A DNA stretch of 64,000 bases from Coturnix japonica (taxonomy: Eukaryota; Chordata; Aves; Galliformes; Phasianidae). The stretch's first letter is position 1, and each line of letters starts with the position of its first letter. The notes beneath the pieces are model-generated. The model was not told the DNA's origin. It was given only the letters and a program-made list of their open reading frames with translations, and did not search any database. Both the position numbers and the translations under genes were made by a program. The DNA is taken from assembly GCF_001577835.2 (NCBI RefSeq), contig NC_029516.1:71803221-71867220 (forward strand). Reading direction: 5' to 3'. Positions 10,513 through 22,600 of the stretch are shown piece after piece.

Positions 10513-13500
10513 ATGAGCACCAACAGCCCCTCCTGGGACCAAGCTGTCCTCCAGCCTCCTGCCTGTGATGCCTGGAAGGAGCACATGGAGGGAGCGGCCT
10601 ACCATCTGGCCAGCTGTATCGTCCTCCTGGGCTACATGGGCGGCAGCGGCATCTTCGGGTCCCTCTACATTTTCGGCCTACTGGCTCCGGGCTACTTCTG
10701 CTATGCTCTGTGGGGCTGGCTGAGCGCCTGCGGGCTTGACATCTTAGTTTGGAATGTGCTGCTCGTCCTCATCTGCGTGCTGCAGCTGGCCCACCTTGCT
10801 TACCGGCTTCGCAGAGACACCGTCCCTGAAGAGTTTGAGCTTCTCTACAAGGCCATGTACCTGCCCTTGCAGGTGCCCCTGGAAGTCTACAGAGAAATTG
10901 TGAAATGCTGTGAAGAGCAAGTGCAATCACTAGGCCGAGACCAGAATTACGCAGTGGAGGGCAAGACGCCCATCGACCGGCTCTCCTTGCTGCTGTCTGG
11001 CAGGTAAAGCTCTCCCGGTTCCCAGCAGGCCCACAGCAAAGCACTGAGGCTGCTGTTCGTAGTGTTCTCCCTCTGTACTAACTGGGGTGGTGATTATATC
11101 CTTCCTCTGAAAGGGCTTTGTTGATATATATCTGCCTGCTGCTTTGGCTGATATTTTTATTTTGTTCAGTTAGCCTTTGGGCTTTTTGTATATATATTTC
11201 AGGTAATGATATGCAGCCAGCACAGCTGTGCTTTTGATAATGCTGGGGGATCCTTACCTTTCTTTATCTTTTGAAAGTTATTTTGTTTCTAATGGGCGCC
11301 ATAGGAGCAGGTGGTGTGTCTGAACCTATGTTCTCTGCGGGTTCCAGACACAGCTCTGTGTTATGGGTGACTGAGTATGCCAAGCAGAAGCCTTTGGTTC
11401 ACCTGCTGCCCTGGCCAGCAGTATTAAGGGAGACCTCCCTCCCCATTCCCTTTACCCGAACCCTCAAGGCTCAGTTTTTCCACTTCAAGCATCATTTTGT
11501 CAAGAGAATCCATTTCACCTCTGCAGGCCCTCCCCTTTTTTTTGTATTGTCATGCATCCACACTTTTCCTTCTGGACCATCAAAGATGACCTCAGGGACC
11601 TTTAGATAGTTGCAGCTGATTGTCTGCAAGCTATGTTCATTTGCTATTTATTTACTGGGGGGTTTGATTGCAGAGCGAACAGTGCTGATGAGGTACTGGC
11701 ATTTGTTAACCCTGGAGCCCACGGCACACCCCCATGATCATCTTTTTCCAATTTTCACAATCCAAATGCAGAAAATGGTAGTGATATTAACTGCTGCCAG
11801 GCACTCAGCGTTAATGTCAGGAGAGAGTAAAAAAGGAAAGAGACCTGTAAGTGTCTCACAAGGATTTTTCTTTGGGAAGACGAATCCAGCATTACCTGGA
11901 ACTTGTGGTCTACTGCAGTGGAGGTGAGGGGGTGCATGAGGAAGGGTTGTCCTTGCTTTTTTGTGTGTGTTTGTACATTTCTGGGGGGTGTTCTGGGACT
12001 ACCAACCCAGGCAATGTACTGGGAGGAAACTGGGTACGTGTATTTCCGACTGGATCTTCTGCTGCTGCTCTGTGAGCACAAAATGCTGTAGCATGTAGTA
12101 AGCCAGTGCTGGTGGGGTTGTTCTGCTCTCATTTGCTGTGGGAAGTATGCATCTTGCTATGGGATGTTTTATGGAGGTGGGATTGGATTTACATTTCTTG
12201 CTACCCACTTTATGCAGGCTGACCCTGCAGAGCACTGCTGTTCTTGTGATGCCCTCTCTGGAATGGAATAATAACAAGATAAGGTGGGCTGGAAGCATAG
12301 GATGTGCCTGGAACTTGCAGACTTGCAGTCTTGCAGACCTTGACCTTCCCAGGCAGTGCATCTAACTAACTGGAATTCAGCAACAAACCAAGCCTTGTAA
12401 CTCCTATAAGCTGGAATTGCCCCTGAACTCATGCTACTGCAGAGCATAGCAAGGGAGAGATAAGAGACCCCAAATCATGCAGCAGGGTGATGGTGCTGAG
12501 CTAAGAACAGAGCTTCAGCCTGCCCTGCCATTGTTCCAGGCTGTGCAAATGATGCTTGGAAGACAAGAGGCTGTGAGATTGAATGTGCAGCAAACTATGA
12601 GCTTGCAGCATGATGCCAATGTGATTCTGGGACAGGACTGTGCAGTATGGAGGTGAGGATTGCTTGCCCTCATGCAACTCAAAGGAAAGTGGGAAGATGC
12701 TGGTAGAAAGAGGTATGGTCAGGCTGGGAAGTACTTGAACAGCAGCAGTCTGGTGGGCTGAGAAGTCCTGGTTTAGGATTGGCATTGCACCTGTGAGGGC
12801 TGGGTATGCAGTAAGAAATGAAACAGGTGGAGAGCAGGGCAGTGGCAGTGAATCTTGTTTCCCCTTGAGAAAAAGAGAGACAGCCCCAAAGGCTGGAGCA
12901 TTTGCAGCAACCTTCAGTAGGCTGTGGGACACGTGTGAGGCAGGGAGAAGGCCTCTCCTTGCAGGTGGGACTGTCTGTGTGGTCAATTTCATGGGGTATC
13001 TGCTTTGCATTCTAAGCCTGTGCATCTTGCCTGTACCTGCAGGGTCCGTGTGAGCCAGGATGGGCAGTTCCTCCACTACGTCTTTCCATACCAGTTCCTG
13101 GACTCTCCAGAATGGGAGTCACTACGACCTTCTGAGGAAGGAACGTTCCAGGTAACCCTGAGAGTCACCCAGGCTCACTCCTGGTTTCCCACAGCCAGTC
13201 AGCAGCAATGCACAGTTCAGCTGGTGGGGGAGGCTTTGGGTTGCTGGCATGCTGCTGTCAGAATGCTCCCTTATACCAACACTGAAGTGTTTGCCCAGTG
13301 GGCTGCATTGTTCTGTGGCAGGGTGGCATCTATTTGGGGTGAGGAAGCAGAAAGGATGATTCACGCCTGAATATGGTCCTTTCTGAGCAGTGGAATCCCT
13401 TGCTGGGAGACCAGAACGATTGTTATTTGCAGCAATTGAGAGGGTTTTGCGCTTGCTGTCAACACCACAGTATTTGTTGTTTGGCTTTCCTTCAGAAGGA

Positions 13501-16500
13501 GATTATGCAAGCCTGTATCCCATGAACTGCCTTTAACCCATGAACTGGGGCTGGCTGATAGCTGTCAGGATGTCAGTCTAGAGTGTGCCACTTGGGGCAT
13601 ATGAGGAGGGGCTTTGCTAATCCCTGGGGAATTATGCTTTTTTGAGGGCAGCGACGTTCAGACTTGGTTAAGCCAAGGCAGCTCCCCATATCTGCTTTCC
13701 TCAGGTCTGAGTTTGGCCTGGATACTGTGAGGGGGTGGGAAGGTGATGGTGACTGGTTCTGAGACCCCTGCCATCAGTGATCATTGCAATCCTACCAGAG
13801 GAGCAGCAGCAGGGAATGGCTGACCCTGTAAGTGTGGCACAGGCTACAGCTTGTTAACAGAAGAGATGTCAGGCCAAGGTACTGAGGTGGACAGAGAGTA
13901 ATCCTTACCATCTCACTAAGGAGAGTGAAGAATTATCAGGCTGCATGAGACCAGAATTCATCAGGTGAGGTTTGACTGGTCCATGTTCCTGGCAGAACAT
14001 TGTTCTTGATGCCCATGGTGACATGCTATCTTGGGCAAGTGTTAGACCCTCCCTCATCTGTGTCACTAATAAGACTATTTCATCTCAACCTTATTCCAGC
14101 ACCACAATCAGAAATAGATGAAAGAAAAATGCATATTTAACTCTGGATCTTTGCTGGAAGAGGACATGGAAGGCTTTTCTTGCCCACGTTTTCCCCCGTG
14201 GCTGACTGGGTTGAGCAGTTCTAAGCTCACTGAGAAATGGCAGGGGCCTGACTCACTCCACTTTTTCTCATGGCTTCTGCTTTGGCCACATCTTCTTCCC
14301 ACACTGCTGCTAAGCTGCTGGCTTCCAGTGCCTGGAGGAGTCAGGTTTTGTGGCTGGCTCATTCTCCCAGAAGCTCTGATGGTGCCAGAGGGGTTCATGA
14401 ACAAATCCTGTCCTGTTGGCTTGGTTAGGAGAAAACTGTTCTTGCTGCAGCTCACCAGAAATTGGTTAGGGAAAGGAGATTCTTCTCTCCGAAGTTTCTG
14501 TGTGACCCATACTCTCACTAACCTTGCCCTGGGGAAGTTCTCAGGTATTAGGTCCTGTATTTCTTTCATAGGGCAGCTGCTTGTGTGGCAGCAGTGTTAG
14601 ATATCAATCCCAAGGACACGCACTTGCAGCCAAGCTATGTTCAGCTTCCCAATGGCCTTCTGCCACGGTGAGTGGCCAAGGAGACCCCTGTGTATGGAGT
14701 GAAAGGGAGCTCCTGGGATATTTTGGTTCCGATGCTTCTTTGCATGCCAGTGTCTCCATTACATTCAGACGTTCTTCTCTGGCCCAAGAGTGTTTCACCC
14801 TGCATATGTTTCTTCCATTTTTATTATAATTATTGCAATATATGGTCATGCGTTGTATATTTTAAAAATTATTGTTAGCCTGGTCTTATAGCTATTGTAA
14901 AAAATGGCAATAATGACTCCCTTACCCTGCCCCACAGGTCACACTGACAGCTGAAACTGACTGCAGCTACATCACCTGGCCAAGGCGACAGCTGTACCTC
15001 CTCCTGAGGAAGGACCGCTACATTGCCCGCCTCTTCTCCTCCCACCTGGGCTATGACATCTCAGAGAAGCTCTACTCCCTCAATGAGAAGCTCTTTGCCA
15101 AGTTCGGTCTCCGCTTTGACATCCGCTTGCCCAGCCTCTACCATGTTCTGGGGCCGGCCTCCTCAGAAGGGGAGCTGGAGGAGGCTGAGGAGCTGCCGTG
15201 CTCACCGCAGCCTGACCATGGGCTGGACGGGGCCTTGGAACCCCCTCCACAGCCTCCACCACCACCACCACCTGCTTCGCGCCCTCGGTCCTCCCGGCCT
15301 GAGAGCGACCTGCTGGGTGAGGACTCCACCAGTCTTGTCTTGGAAGATTTTGCTGAGTTACCAGGGTCATTTATGGACTATGTGAGTGAAGGGGAGTATA
15401 TGAAGTGAGGGTGCTCCCTGCACAGGCATGTGTCACCCCATGTGGCACCCCCGCGTAAGTACCCACCAGTGGCAGCAAGTCCTTCCCCAGCCTCTTGCCC
15501 TTGCTTGCCACAGAGGTGAGGAAGAGTGCAGATGGCTCCCTTGAGGTCAGGGGCAGAGATACAGCAGCCCCAAAGCAGAGCAGAAGATAGTGGCTGCTTG
15601 GCCCTACCAGTTCCCTCCTGGTGGATTCCCGCTGCCAGCACAGGACGCTCTTACTCTCCTGTTACAGAGGTTAGAATACAAGTAGTTATAAACCCACACC
15701 ACACAGCCCTTTTTTTCCCCAAGGAAATCACCCCAAATGCACCTTGATTGCCTGGTGCACCTGCCTGGTCATCATGGTGTTGGGAAGGACTGAGATAATG
15801 CCGTGAGATCTGTTGCACTTGACAGCATTTTTTTGCCAGCTGATTCAGAGAACCCAAGGAGATGTCCTTGATCTGCCTAATTTTAAGCAGGGGGAGGTAA
15901 AGGCTTACTTACAGGCATCAGACACACAGTGGGGTTTAAGGACTGGTCACCAACCCATAGGAAGCTCCTCCCTGCCTTATCCTCTTCCCCTGAGGAGGCA
16001 GCTATAATGGTGTCCAGGTGAATAGGAAGTATGGGTACCTGCAAGGACGGCATGGGACCAGCCTGCTTGTGTGAGGTAGAGCTGTGACTGGAGATACTCT
16101 GGTGTGGAAATGGGGAGGGTAAATGTGGGTGAGAGACTTGACAACCTCAGTGAGGCCAGCACAAGTAAAACCACCTCCAGAGCTTAACATGGATGGACAG
16201 TGGAGAGCACTGTGCATTGTTCAAAGTTTCCAATGACCCTGAGCCCTGTCAGGCCAAACGTAAAATGTTGTTTTTAAATGCCCCAAGCTCTACTTTCTGG
16301 TAAGCGGGAATAAGATGCTCCCCTCCAAAATACCATCTCCTTGCTGTTGGGGGAGGAAATTCCTGGGCTTGGGGACATGGGGGCAGTACAGGCGAACAGA
16401 AATAGCTAGTGGAGTGGCTCAGTCTTGAAATTCAGATACAAGTGGCCGAGAGATAAATTCCATGCTGAGCTACATTTAGCCAGCTGCTGCGCACCAGCTG

Positions 16501-18298
16501 CAGCCCCCAAATGTGCATTCACGCCGTCTTGAAGTGCTGCTTTCTGGCAGCCAGTTGCCAGACTCTAAGTCTGGACCTGGGATTTCTTTCCTAAGAGTGA
16601 CCACTGCGTGAGTCCAAGCTGAGTCTGCAAGAAAGCTGAAAAGACTTTTTGAACGCTGTGGAGCTGAAGATCTTCCCATCCTATACCATTCTGCTTTGAA
16701 TTAAGTCATGTGCCTGTTCCTGCATTTCCCTGTCTACTGCCTTGAAATCTGGGATATGATGGAACTTGCTTAGCAGTCCTCCTCATTTGACAGTTAGGCT
16801 GTAGGCTGCTGGAGGGACAAACTTGAAGCTTTTTCAGTCCTTACTTGGAGAAGCAGAAACATGAATCAGTTATGAGACAGTCATTCTCTTAACTGTCAGG
16901 CATTTCTGTTGCATAGATGCAATCAAAAATAGATGCAGTTAGTGCTGTAAGTGGGGTACAGGCACTTTGTGTTTTGCTTGTATGTTCTCAGCACTAGGAT
17001 ATCCATTCTCAGGTCACTGTGGTCTCACAGCTTGCCTGGGGCTTTCCCCTGTCCTGAGCTCTCACCTGTCTCCCCAGTGACTTTGATCCTGAGTAAATAC
17101 CTTCTGGTTATCTAAAGTCTCTAAATTCTTCTTGCTGAGTACTTCTGCAAATCACCTTTCTTTTCATTGACTGTTGTCACCTTGCTATGCCACAATGCAG
17201 GAAACAATTTTTGAGTGCTCACAGTGATTTTTGTACGGCCATAGAATGACCTCAGTTGGAAAAGACCTGTAAGGTCATGAAGTCCAACCATCAGTGTGAC
17301 CTACTGAATCCCATCACTAAACCACATCCCTTAGTTCCACATCTGCATATCTCTTAGATACATTCAGGTGTGGGAACTCCACTGCTTTGGACAGCCTATT
17401 CTAATCCCCAGTCATCATCTTTGTGAAGAATTTCTTCCTAATGTCCAACCTAAACCTCCTCATTGCAACTTGAGGCTGTTTCAGTACAAACCTTTCCTGT
17501 GAGATGTGTTTTTCTGCTGTAGCAAACAGACTTATCCCACAGAAGAGCACATGCTTTTTCAGGAGAGCAGCTGTTGCAGTAATTTGCCCGTTTAAGAGAG
17601 ACAGGTTCAAGGGTTCTGTTCAAAACTTGATTTAGCAGCAGACTGCTGTACAGCCCAGTGTTCCCTAGCAAACGAAGCTTTAATCCCTGGATGAAAATCC
17701 ATGCAACCAGAAGCCACCTGCCTTTTCCCCCTTCCGTATTGCATTTGCTCTGGCTTGTTCTATAAATGTTTGCAAGATGTGTAGCTGCTGCTACTTAGTT
17801 TTGCATCTGTGAGCTGGCTTTCTCTTGGGTGGGCAAAATGGATGGGTGCTCAATGGCCTGTAGCCTGGTATCTACATTAGTAGGGATTTTTACACCTGCT
17901 TTGCGAGCAAAACTAAAGGAGCTTTGGGCTTTGTTCCAGTGGTATCACAGAAGGTGCTTGGAAGTGCTTTGGTTTTGCTGCCTCAGTGTGCTTGGATAAC
18001 ACTTTCTGATTTATCATGTGTGGAAGAACTATATGGTTTTGCATGCTAGTTTAACAGGAGGGGGGGAGGAGGAAAGGTAATGGTGGGGTTTGTGAGGTTT
18101 GTGTCTTGGAAAGGTTTGCAAGACAAGTAAGAATTATGCCTGTGACTAACAATGCTTTCTTTCTTTGTCTCTTCCTCTTATTTTTCCTTCCTGCTCCGCT
18201 GCTTGCTTTCCACAGCCTCTGAGAACCTCCGGAGCCACCTTCCTGCTCCCTGCAAAGGACGAGCTCCCCTGGCTCCCACGCAGACCCCCGAGCTCTAG
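10513..18298 (+). CDS. POPDC2: POPDC2, Popeye domain-containing protein 2 (spliced form)
   Basis: POPDC2 is a three-pass membrane protein of heart and skeletal muscle whose cytosolic Popeye domain binds cAMP and modulates TREK-1 and cardiac pacemaking. The exons are 10513-11003, 13043-13151, 14938-15316 and 18216-18298, all with GT/AG borders and matching phase, giving 353 residues (human 364). The N-terminal 160 residues hold three hydrophobic spans around 33-100, including the motif LWGWLSACGLDI. The Popeye domain carries the cAMP-binding motifs DSPEW (184-188) and FQVT (199-202, across the exon 2/3 border), and later EKLFAKFGLRFDIRLPSLYH. Exon 4 encodes SENLRSH...GRAPLAPTQTPEL, matching the human end (RGQAPLAPTHTPEL). 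A proline-rich linker, with PPPPPPP from CCACCA repeats, precedes it. The ATG is set by similarity to the human N-terminus (MSANSS). The neighbour PLA1A converges on it. Confidence 0.96.
14938..15408 (+). CDS. POPDC2: POPDC2 exon 3, extended form with alternative C-terminus
   Basis: If the donor CTG CTG G|GTGAGG at 15316/15317 is not used, exon 3 reads on for 30 codons to TGA at 15406-15408, giving EDSTSLVLEDFAELPGSFMD and then YVSEGEYMK. The total is 356 residues instead of 353. The extension is open, acidic and looks like constrained protein rather than random intron. The Popeye family is known for variable C-terminal ends. Which form dominates cannot be told from the sequence. Confidence 0.75.
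   Translation, partial: VTLTAETDCSYITWPRRQLYLLLRKDRYIARLFSSHLGYDISEKLYSLNEKLFAKFGLRFDIRLPSLYHVLGPASSEGELEEAEELPCSPQPDHGLDGALEPPPQPPPPPPPASRPRSSRPESDLLGEDSTSLVLEDFAELPGSFMDYVSEGEYMK
17236..17480 (-). mobile_element. CR1 LINE fragment in POPDC2 intron 3
   Basis: Antisense CR1 tail: CATAGAATGACCTCAGTTGG, AAAAGACCT, AAGTCCAACCATC, then the reversed ORF2 end (AAGAATTTCTTCCTAATGTC). It is diverged and lies opposite to the host gene. Confidence 0.8.
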
Positions 18299-18644
18299 GG
18301 AACAGCAGGCTGTTTGGATCCCAAGCCCCCCTGGGGGGGTGTGTGTACTCACACTTTTCTGACTAGATGGACACTGTAGCATGCACCAAAATGTCTGCCT
18401 GCATGGACACGGACACTCAGGAGCACATGAAGCACACGCGTGGGACTGCAGTGACCCTCCAGCACCTCCCACTCCACAATGTTTGCTTCAACCTGCCAGC
18501 CCCAGGATGATGATTCCTTGGTTTGGTTTCTAATCCTGCCTCTCCAGGGCATGTCGGCAGCCCTGGTACCATGGCACAGCGATATGGCTGCAAGCAGCAT
18601 GAGCTGCTCATGGGATCTGCGTTCCCTTTGATTTAACAATCCCC

Positions 18645-18650
18645 ATTAAA
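18645..18650 (+). terminator. Possible proximal POPDC2 poly(A) signal
   Basis: ATTAAA about 350 bases past the POPDC2 stop in exon 4. It is a weaker variant signal; a canonical AATAAA follows at 19313. Confidence 0.35.
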
Positions 18651-19157
18651 GATAGAGGATAAGTTGGTGGTGTTTGAAGATTTGGAGAGGGTGATAACGC
18701 TCCTTAAAGAATGTGAGGTGGTTTGAAAGCCATGGGGAAAAGGACAGTGGGAATTGGGGTGCCTGGTGGCTTTGGCAATGGGCGTGATTCAGAAGGCATG
18801 ATATGGAGACTGGATCTATGACATCACAGTAGTCATCCGCTCTAGTAAGGCCAGGAAAGCCCTTCTAGGGACTAGGTTTCTCACTGCTGGCAAGCACTGC
18901 TTAGCAAAGACATTACTAACTGCTGGTGAAGGGTCAGTTGTTTGAGTTGATCCTTTTGCAATAAGGAAGAGGAGAAACTGGGACTCAGGTGAGAAGGAGA
19001 GTCTGAAATGGCATTTTTGTACTGAGTGGGGCTTGTTCTCAGGATGTGCACACAGTGAAGGAAACTCACGAGAGCAAAAAGCATCTGGGGAAAGCAGCCA
19101 CTGGTAGGGAGGAGGTAGTACAGCACCTTAGGAGGAAGTGTGGAAATGGATTTGGTA

Positions 19158-19220
19158 GCGTTAGATGGTGGTTGAACTTGATCGTATAAATCCTTTCTCA
19201 TCTAAGTGATTCTGTAATGC
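19158..19220 (+). mobile_element. CR1 LINE tail remnant
   Basis: GTTAGATGGTGGTTGAACTT, GATCGTATAAATCCTTTCTC and the end GTGATTCTGTAA follow the order of a CR1 3' end. Only the last 60 or so bases are clear. It lies between the convergent genes POPDC2 and PLA1A. Confidence 0.6.
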
Positions 19221-19309
19221 TTCCCTGTGCCAAGACTGAACTAAAAATGAACACCTCGTTCTGAACATAAATAATACGTTGCACCTTTAGTACAAAGATC
19301 TCAGGACAC

Positions 19310-19318
19310 TTTAATAAA
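19310..19318. terminator. Two-faced poly(A) motif between POPDC2 and PLA1A
   Basis: TTTAATAAA reads AATAAA on the plus strand (19313-19318) and ATTAAA on the minus strand (19315 down to 19310). It lies about 1 kb past the POPDC2 stop and 370 bases past the PLA1A stop, so one short sequence could signal the end of both converging transcripts. Use by either gene is inferred from position only. Confidence 0.4.
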
Positions 19319-19687
19319 ACACAAATGAAATCATCCTGATACTCCCTGTGTAGGAAGAGTGAAATTATCTTCTTGTTTCATTGCAATTCCAATCTTGAGG
19401 TTAAATGACTCACCTATCTCATTTTTCAGACCTGGGAACAGAATCTGTGAGATAAAAGTCCCAATACAGTCTTTTTACTGAGAGGTCTTGTAACTGCTTA
19501 GTTTTGCAATCGCTAATGTACTGCTTGCTTCTTTTTCTTGATATCCACTCCTAAAAGCAGGGAGTAAGGAAAAACAAACACACCCATCCAGTCCTGTAAT
19601 GAAAGCGTCATCCGTCAGCAGAGAGCAGCAGCAGGTTTAGAGCTCCTTCACAGCTTTGGGTATGCAGGTGGGCTCCAAAAAGCAGTG

Positions 19688-22600
19688 CTAGGCACAAGCA
19701 GCAGACAGCTGGAAGGAGAGTTCTGTGTTGTCATAAAGAGTGAGGATCCAGGGCAGACAGAACATGGTCCTGCTGTAGAAAGAGCACAGGGAAGTCAGAC
19801 TGTGTTTTAGCAGGTAGGGGTTGCTGTCCTAACACGGGGGCAAGCAAGATGCAGATGGATCTTGTGCTGCTTTGCAAAGGTATGGTGAGCATGTGATGAG
19901 CTGGGATGAATCAGCTGGGCTTTGCTGCTCTGAGCAGTTGTGTGATGAGTGCAGTTGTGAACTTGTGCACAGCTTCCCACCTGCACTGCATCCAGTGCTC
20001 AAATGGCACAGGTCAGCAAACTTCAAGGCCATGTGCAATGCTATCCCATTCATAAGAGGCAAAAAGCCACATATTTGCATATCCATCACTGCTTTGTAAT
20101 TCTTTGCTCTGCTAAGCATGCTAATGAGGAATAATCATTACCATCAAATGCCCAAAATCTACAAAGGGAATGACTATTTTCTCTGGGCCTATTTTGTTGC
20201 CTCGTGCTCAATTTCCCTTGCTGCCCTTCAGAACAGAGTCTTCAGACTCTGGTTTCCCTGCTTTGGAGTACCCACTGCCTTGTCTCAGCCTGGAGCCAAG
20301 GTAAGTGTTGGCTCAGTAACAATATGGAAAGAGTATAATGCATCTGTACAGACCCAGTTATTTTGCCATCTGCAAGAACTTGGGATCTACAACAGTCTTG
20401 GCAAGTGTGTGGAAAGTGTAGTGTCATGGAAAACTACCTAGGTAGTAGGAAGTTATTTATATGGGGATGCAGAAGGGTGGGCGAGACCTCTTTGCAAGGT
20501 TATCAAAACTGGAGAGAGAATGCATTGGTATAAACTACAAACTTCATCCTCAGCTCTGTGCGTCCCTGGGAGATATTGCTGTGACTTACTTGTTACCAAG
20601 AGGCAGTGGAGCTGCACAGAACTTGCCAACAATGTGTGACTCATCCTTCCTCCAAAAGCGATTCTTGGGGAGGTATTTGAGTGTCATGCTGTTTGTCTGG
20701 CAGAGGGGAGCCCTGTGGGCCAGCAGCCGTCTGCCCACCTCCTCCTGCTTAGGTCTGCAATGGAAGGGAAGAGATGTGAGGATGGGTGTTCCACCAACCT
20801 GTAGATGTAGACTGAAACACTGGAGGAGCCTGGAGCACTCATCTGAAGCCCTTGGAGTACAAAGACTCATCTGTCAAAATATAGGGCGTCACAAGAGAGT
20901 CAGCAATCGAATGTATCTTTCTTAGCCTTCTGTTCATGTTCCATCACTGTAATCAGGAGTACTTCCATATAAACATTACTGTCACGTGTTAGAAACTTTA
21001 CACAACTGCATAAATCATGGGAGGAGTATGGACAGGCTCACAGAAAATAGAAGTGTTGGGAGCTAATGAACACAACTCACCTTTGGCTCTGAATGTCCCT
21101 GAAATGTGTTTAGCTAGAAATAGGGAAACTACCTTCAGGAATTGGTGCTGTATGTCTACATTGCCTTTTTTATGCTCTTCTCAAGGTATTTACTTTAGGC
21201 CACGTTGAAGGTGGAATGCATGGATAGATGAATTTTTGCCTGTCCTTATGCTCTTTGCCAGGTAACATGAGCTGAGGAAAGCCAGAGCTGCTAATTGCCG
21301 GAGCCTGGTGGCAGGCTGTGTGCCCTGAAGTGATGCTGCCCATTCACTGCTGGGACTGACGTTTTGTCAAAGCCTTACGCTGCCTTTGGGTGCATGTAGG
21401 ACTCTGGCTAACCAGAACTATGTTTTCATGGGTATGGGGGATGATGCCATGTTACATAACATGGTGCATAAGCAACACCAGTGCAGCAGGGAGATACATC
21501 ATGTAGAAAGCTCTGTACTCTGTCAGCCCCGTGGCAGCTGTCAGCCTTGAGGACTCATCTCCTGGGAACGCAGTGAGCAGCAAGTGTAGGGTAATGGCAT
21601 CTGGACTTCTACTTGTGCAACCTATTGTATGGAACCTGCTTTAGGTGGGGTTTGGATCTGATCATCTCCTGAGGTTCCTTCCAACCCCTGTGAATCGATT
21701 CTTCAGAGGGCACTTAAGTGCAGCACAGCTGCTGTCTTCCAGGTCAAGGGTGTCCCTGGGTAGCTGTAACCCTTCTGTCTCACTAAAACCGGAGGGTACA
21801 GTAAAGCCTTGGGATTGCCTGGCTGTCTCGCTTCCCAGGCAAATTTCTCTCCTGGGTTCACGTGCCTCCTGCTGCACACATGACTAACACTGTCTGACAG
21901 CTGCAAAAGGAAGCGCTGCATGTCTTCTTGAACAAACTGTGGGTCCTGATTTGACCTGCGTGTTGCTATTTCCTCCTTCCCACACCTTTTAGAAGGCAGA
22001 TCTGGCTTCTGAGATTTCAGGGCTGCTTGAATCTGCCTTTGCTTCACTATGGGGTTGGACAGATGTGAGTTCCATCAGGTTGGAGTATGAATTCCAAATT
22101 GCAGTGTTAGTCTGGAAATCCATAATCAAGCAGCCGTGTCATGCTGAACACCCTCCAGGGGGCCTCCCCCTCCCCAGTTCTCACCTATCTGACTGTGCAG
22201 GGATGTACCTGTTTTCTTTCTGCAACTGCTGTCATCAACTGAGCATCAACAGAAATGTTTGATCCAAGCCCATCAGTCTAGAACCTCCAGTGGATGGGGT
22301 CTTGCTGTAGCCAGCTCCGTCTGGCGCAGTAGGATTAATAACTGAGAGTGATTTAAATCAGCACCAGGCATGGGCATGGTGTAAAATAGGAATCATAACA
22401 GTACAAAGGGGATCCCAGAGTACATCTCTTGGTTTGTGTAACTGTGGACTTTGTCAGAGTCACCAAGTAGTAGTAGCACATACCTGATTCTTGAAAGCAT
22501 TTAAGGTAAACTTGTAGGAGCTTAAGAAAGACTGTGGTTCATCACACAGTGGCTGCACTTAGGGAGATGTTCCATCCTTGTGCCTTTCCTGGACTGGGGA

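Noticed and set aside
19570-19620. Alternative last exon for PLA1A after TTCATTACAG, giving KTGWVCLFFLTPCF
   Set aside because: The exon at 19769-19688 matches the human end far better (MFCLPW...ACA against MVCLPE...ACV).
19829-20119. Minus-strand frame with CGFLPLMNG as the PLA1A C-terminus
   Set aside because: It has no acceptor in the right phase and the similarity is weak.
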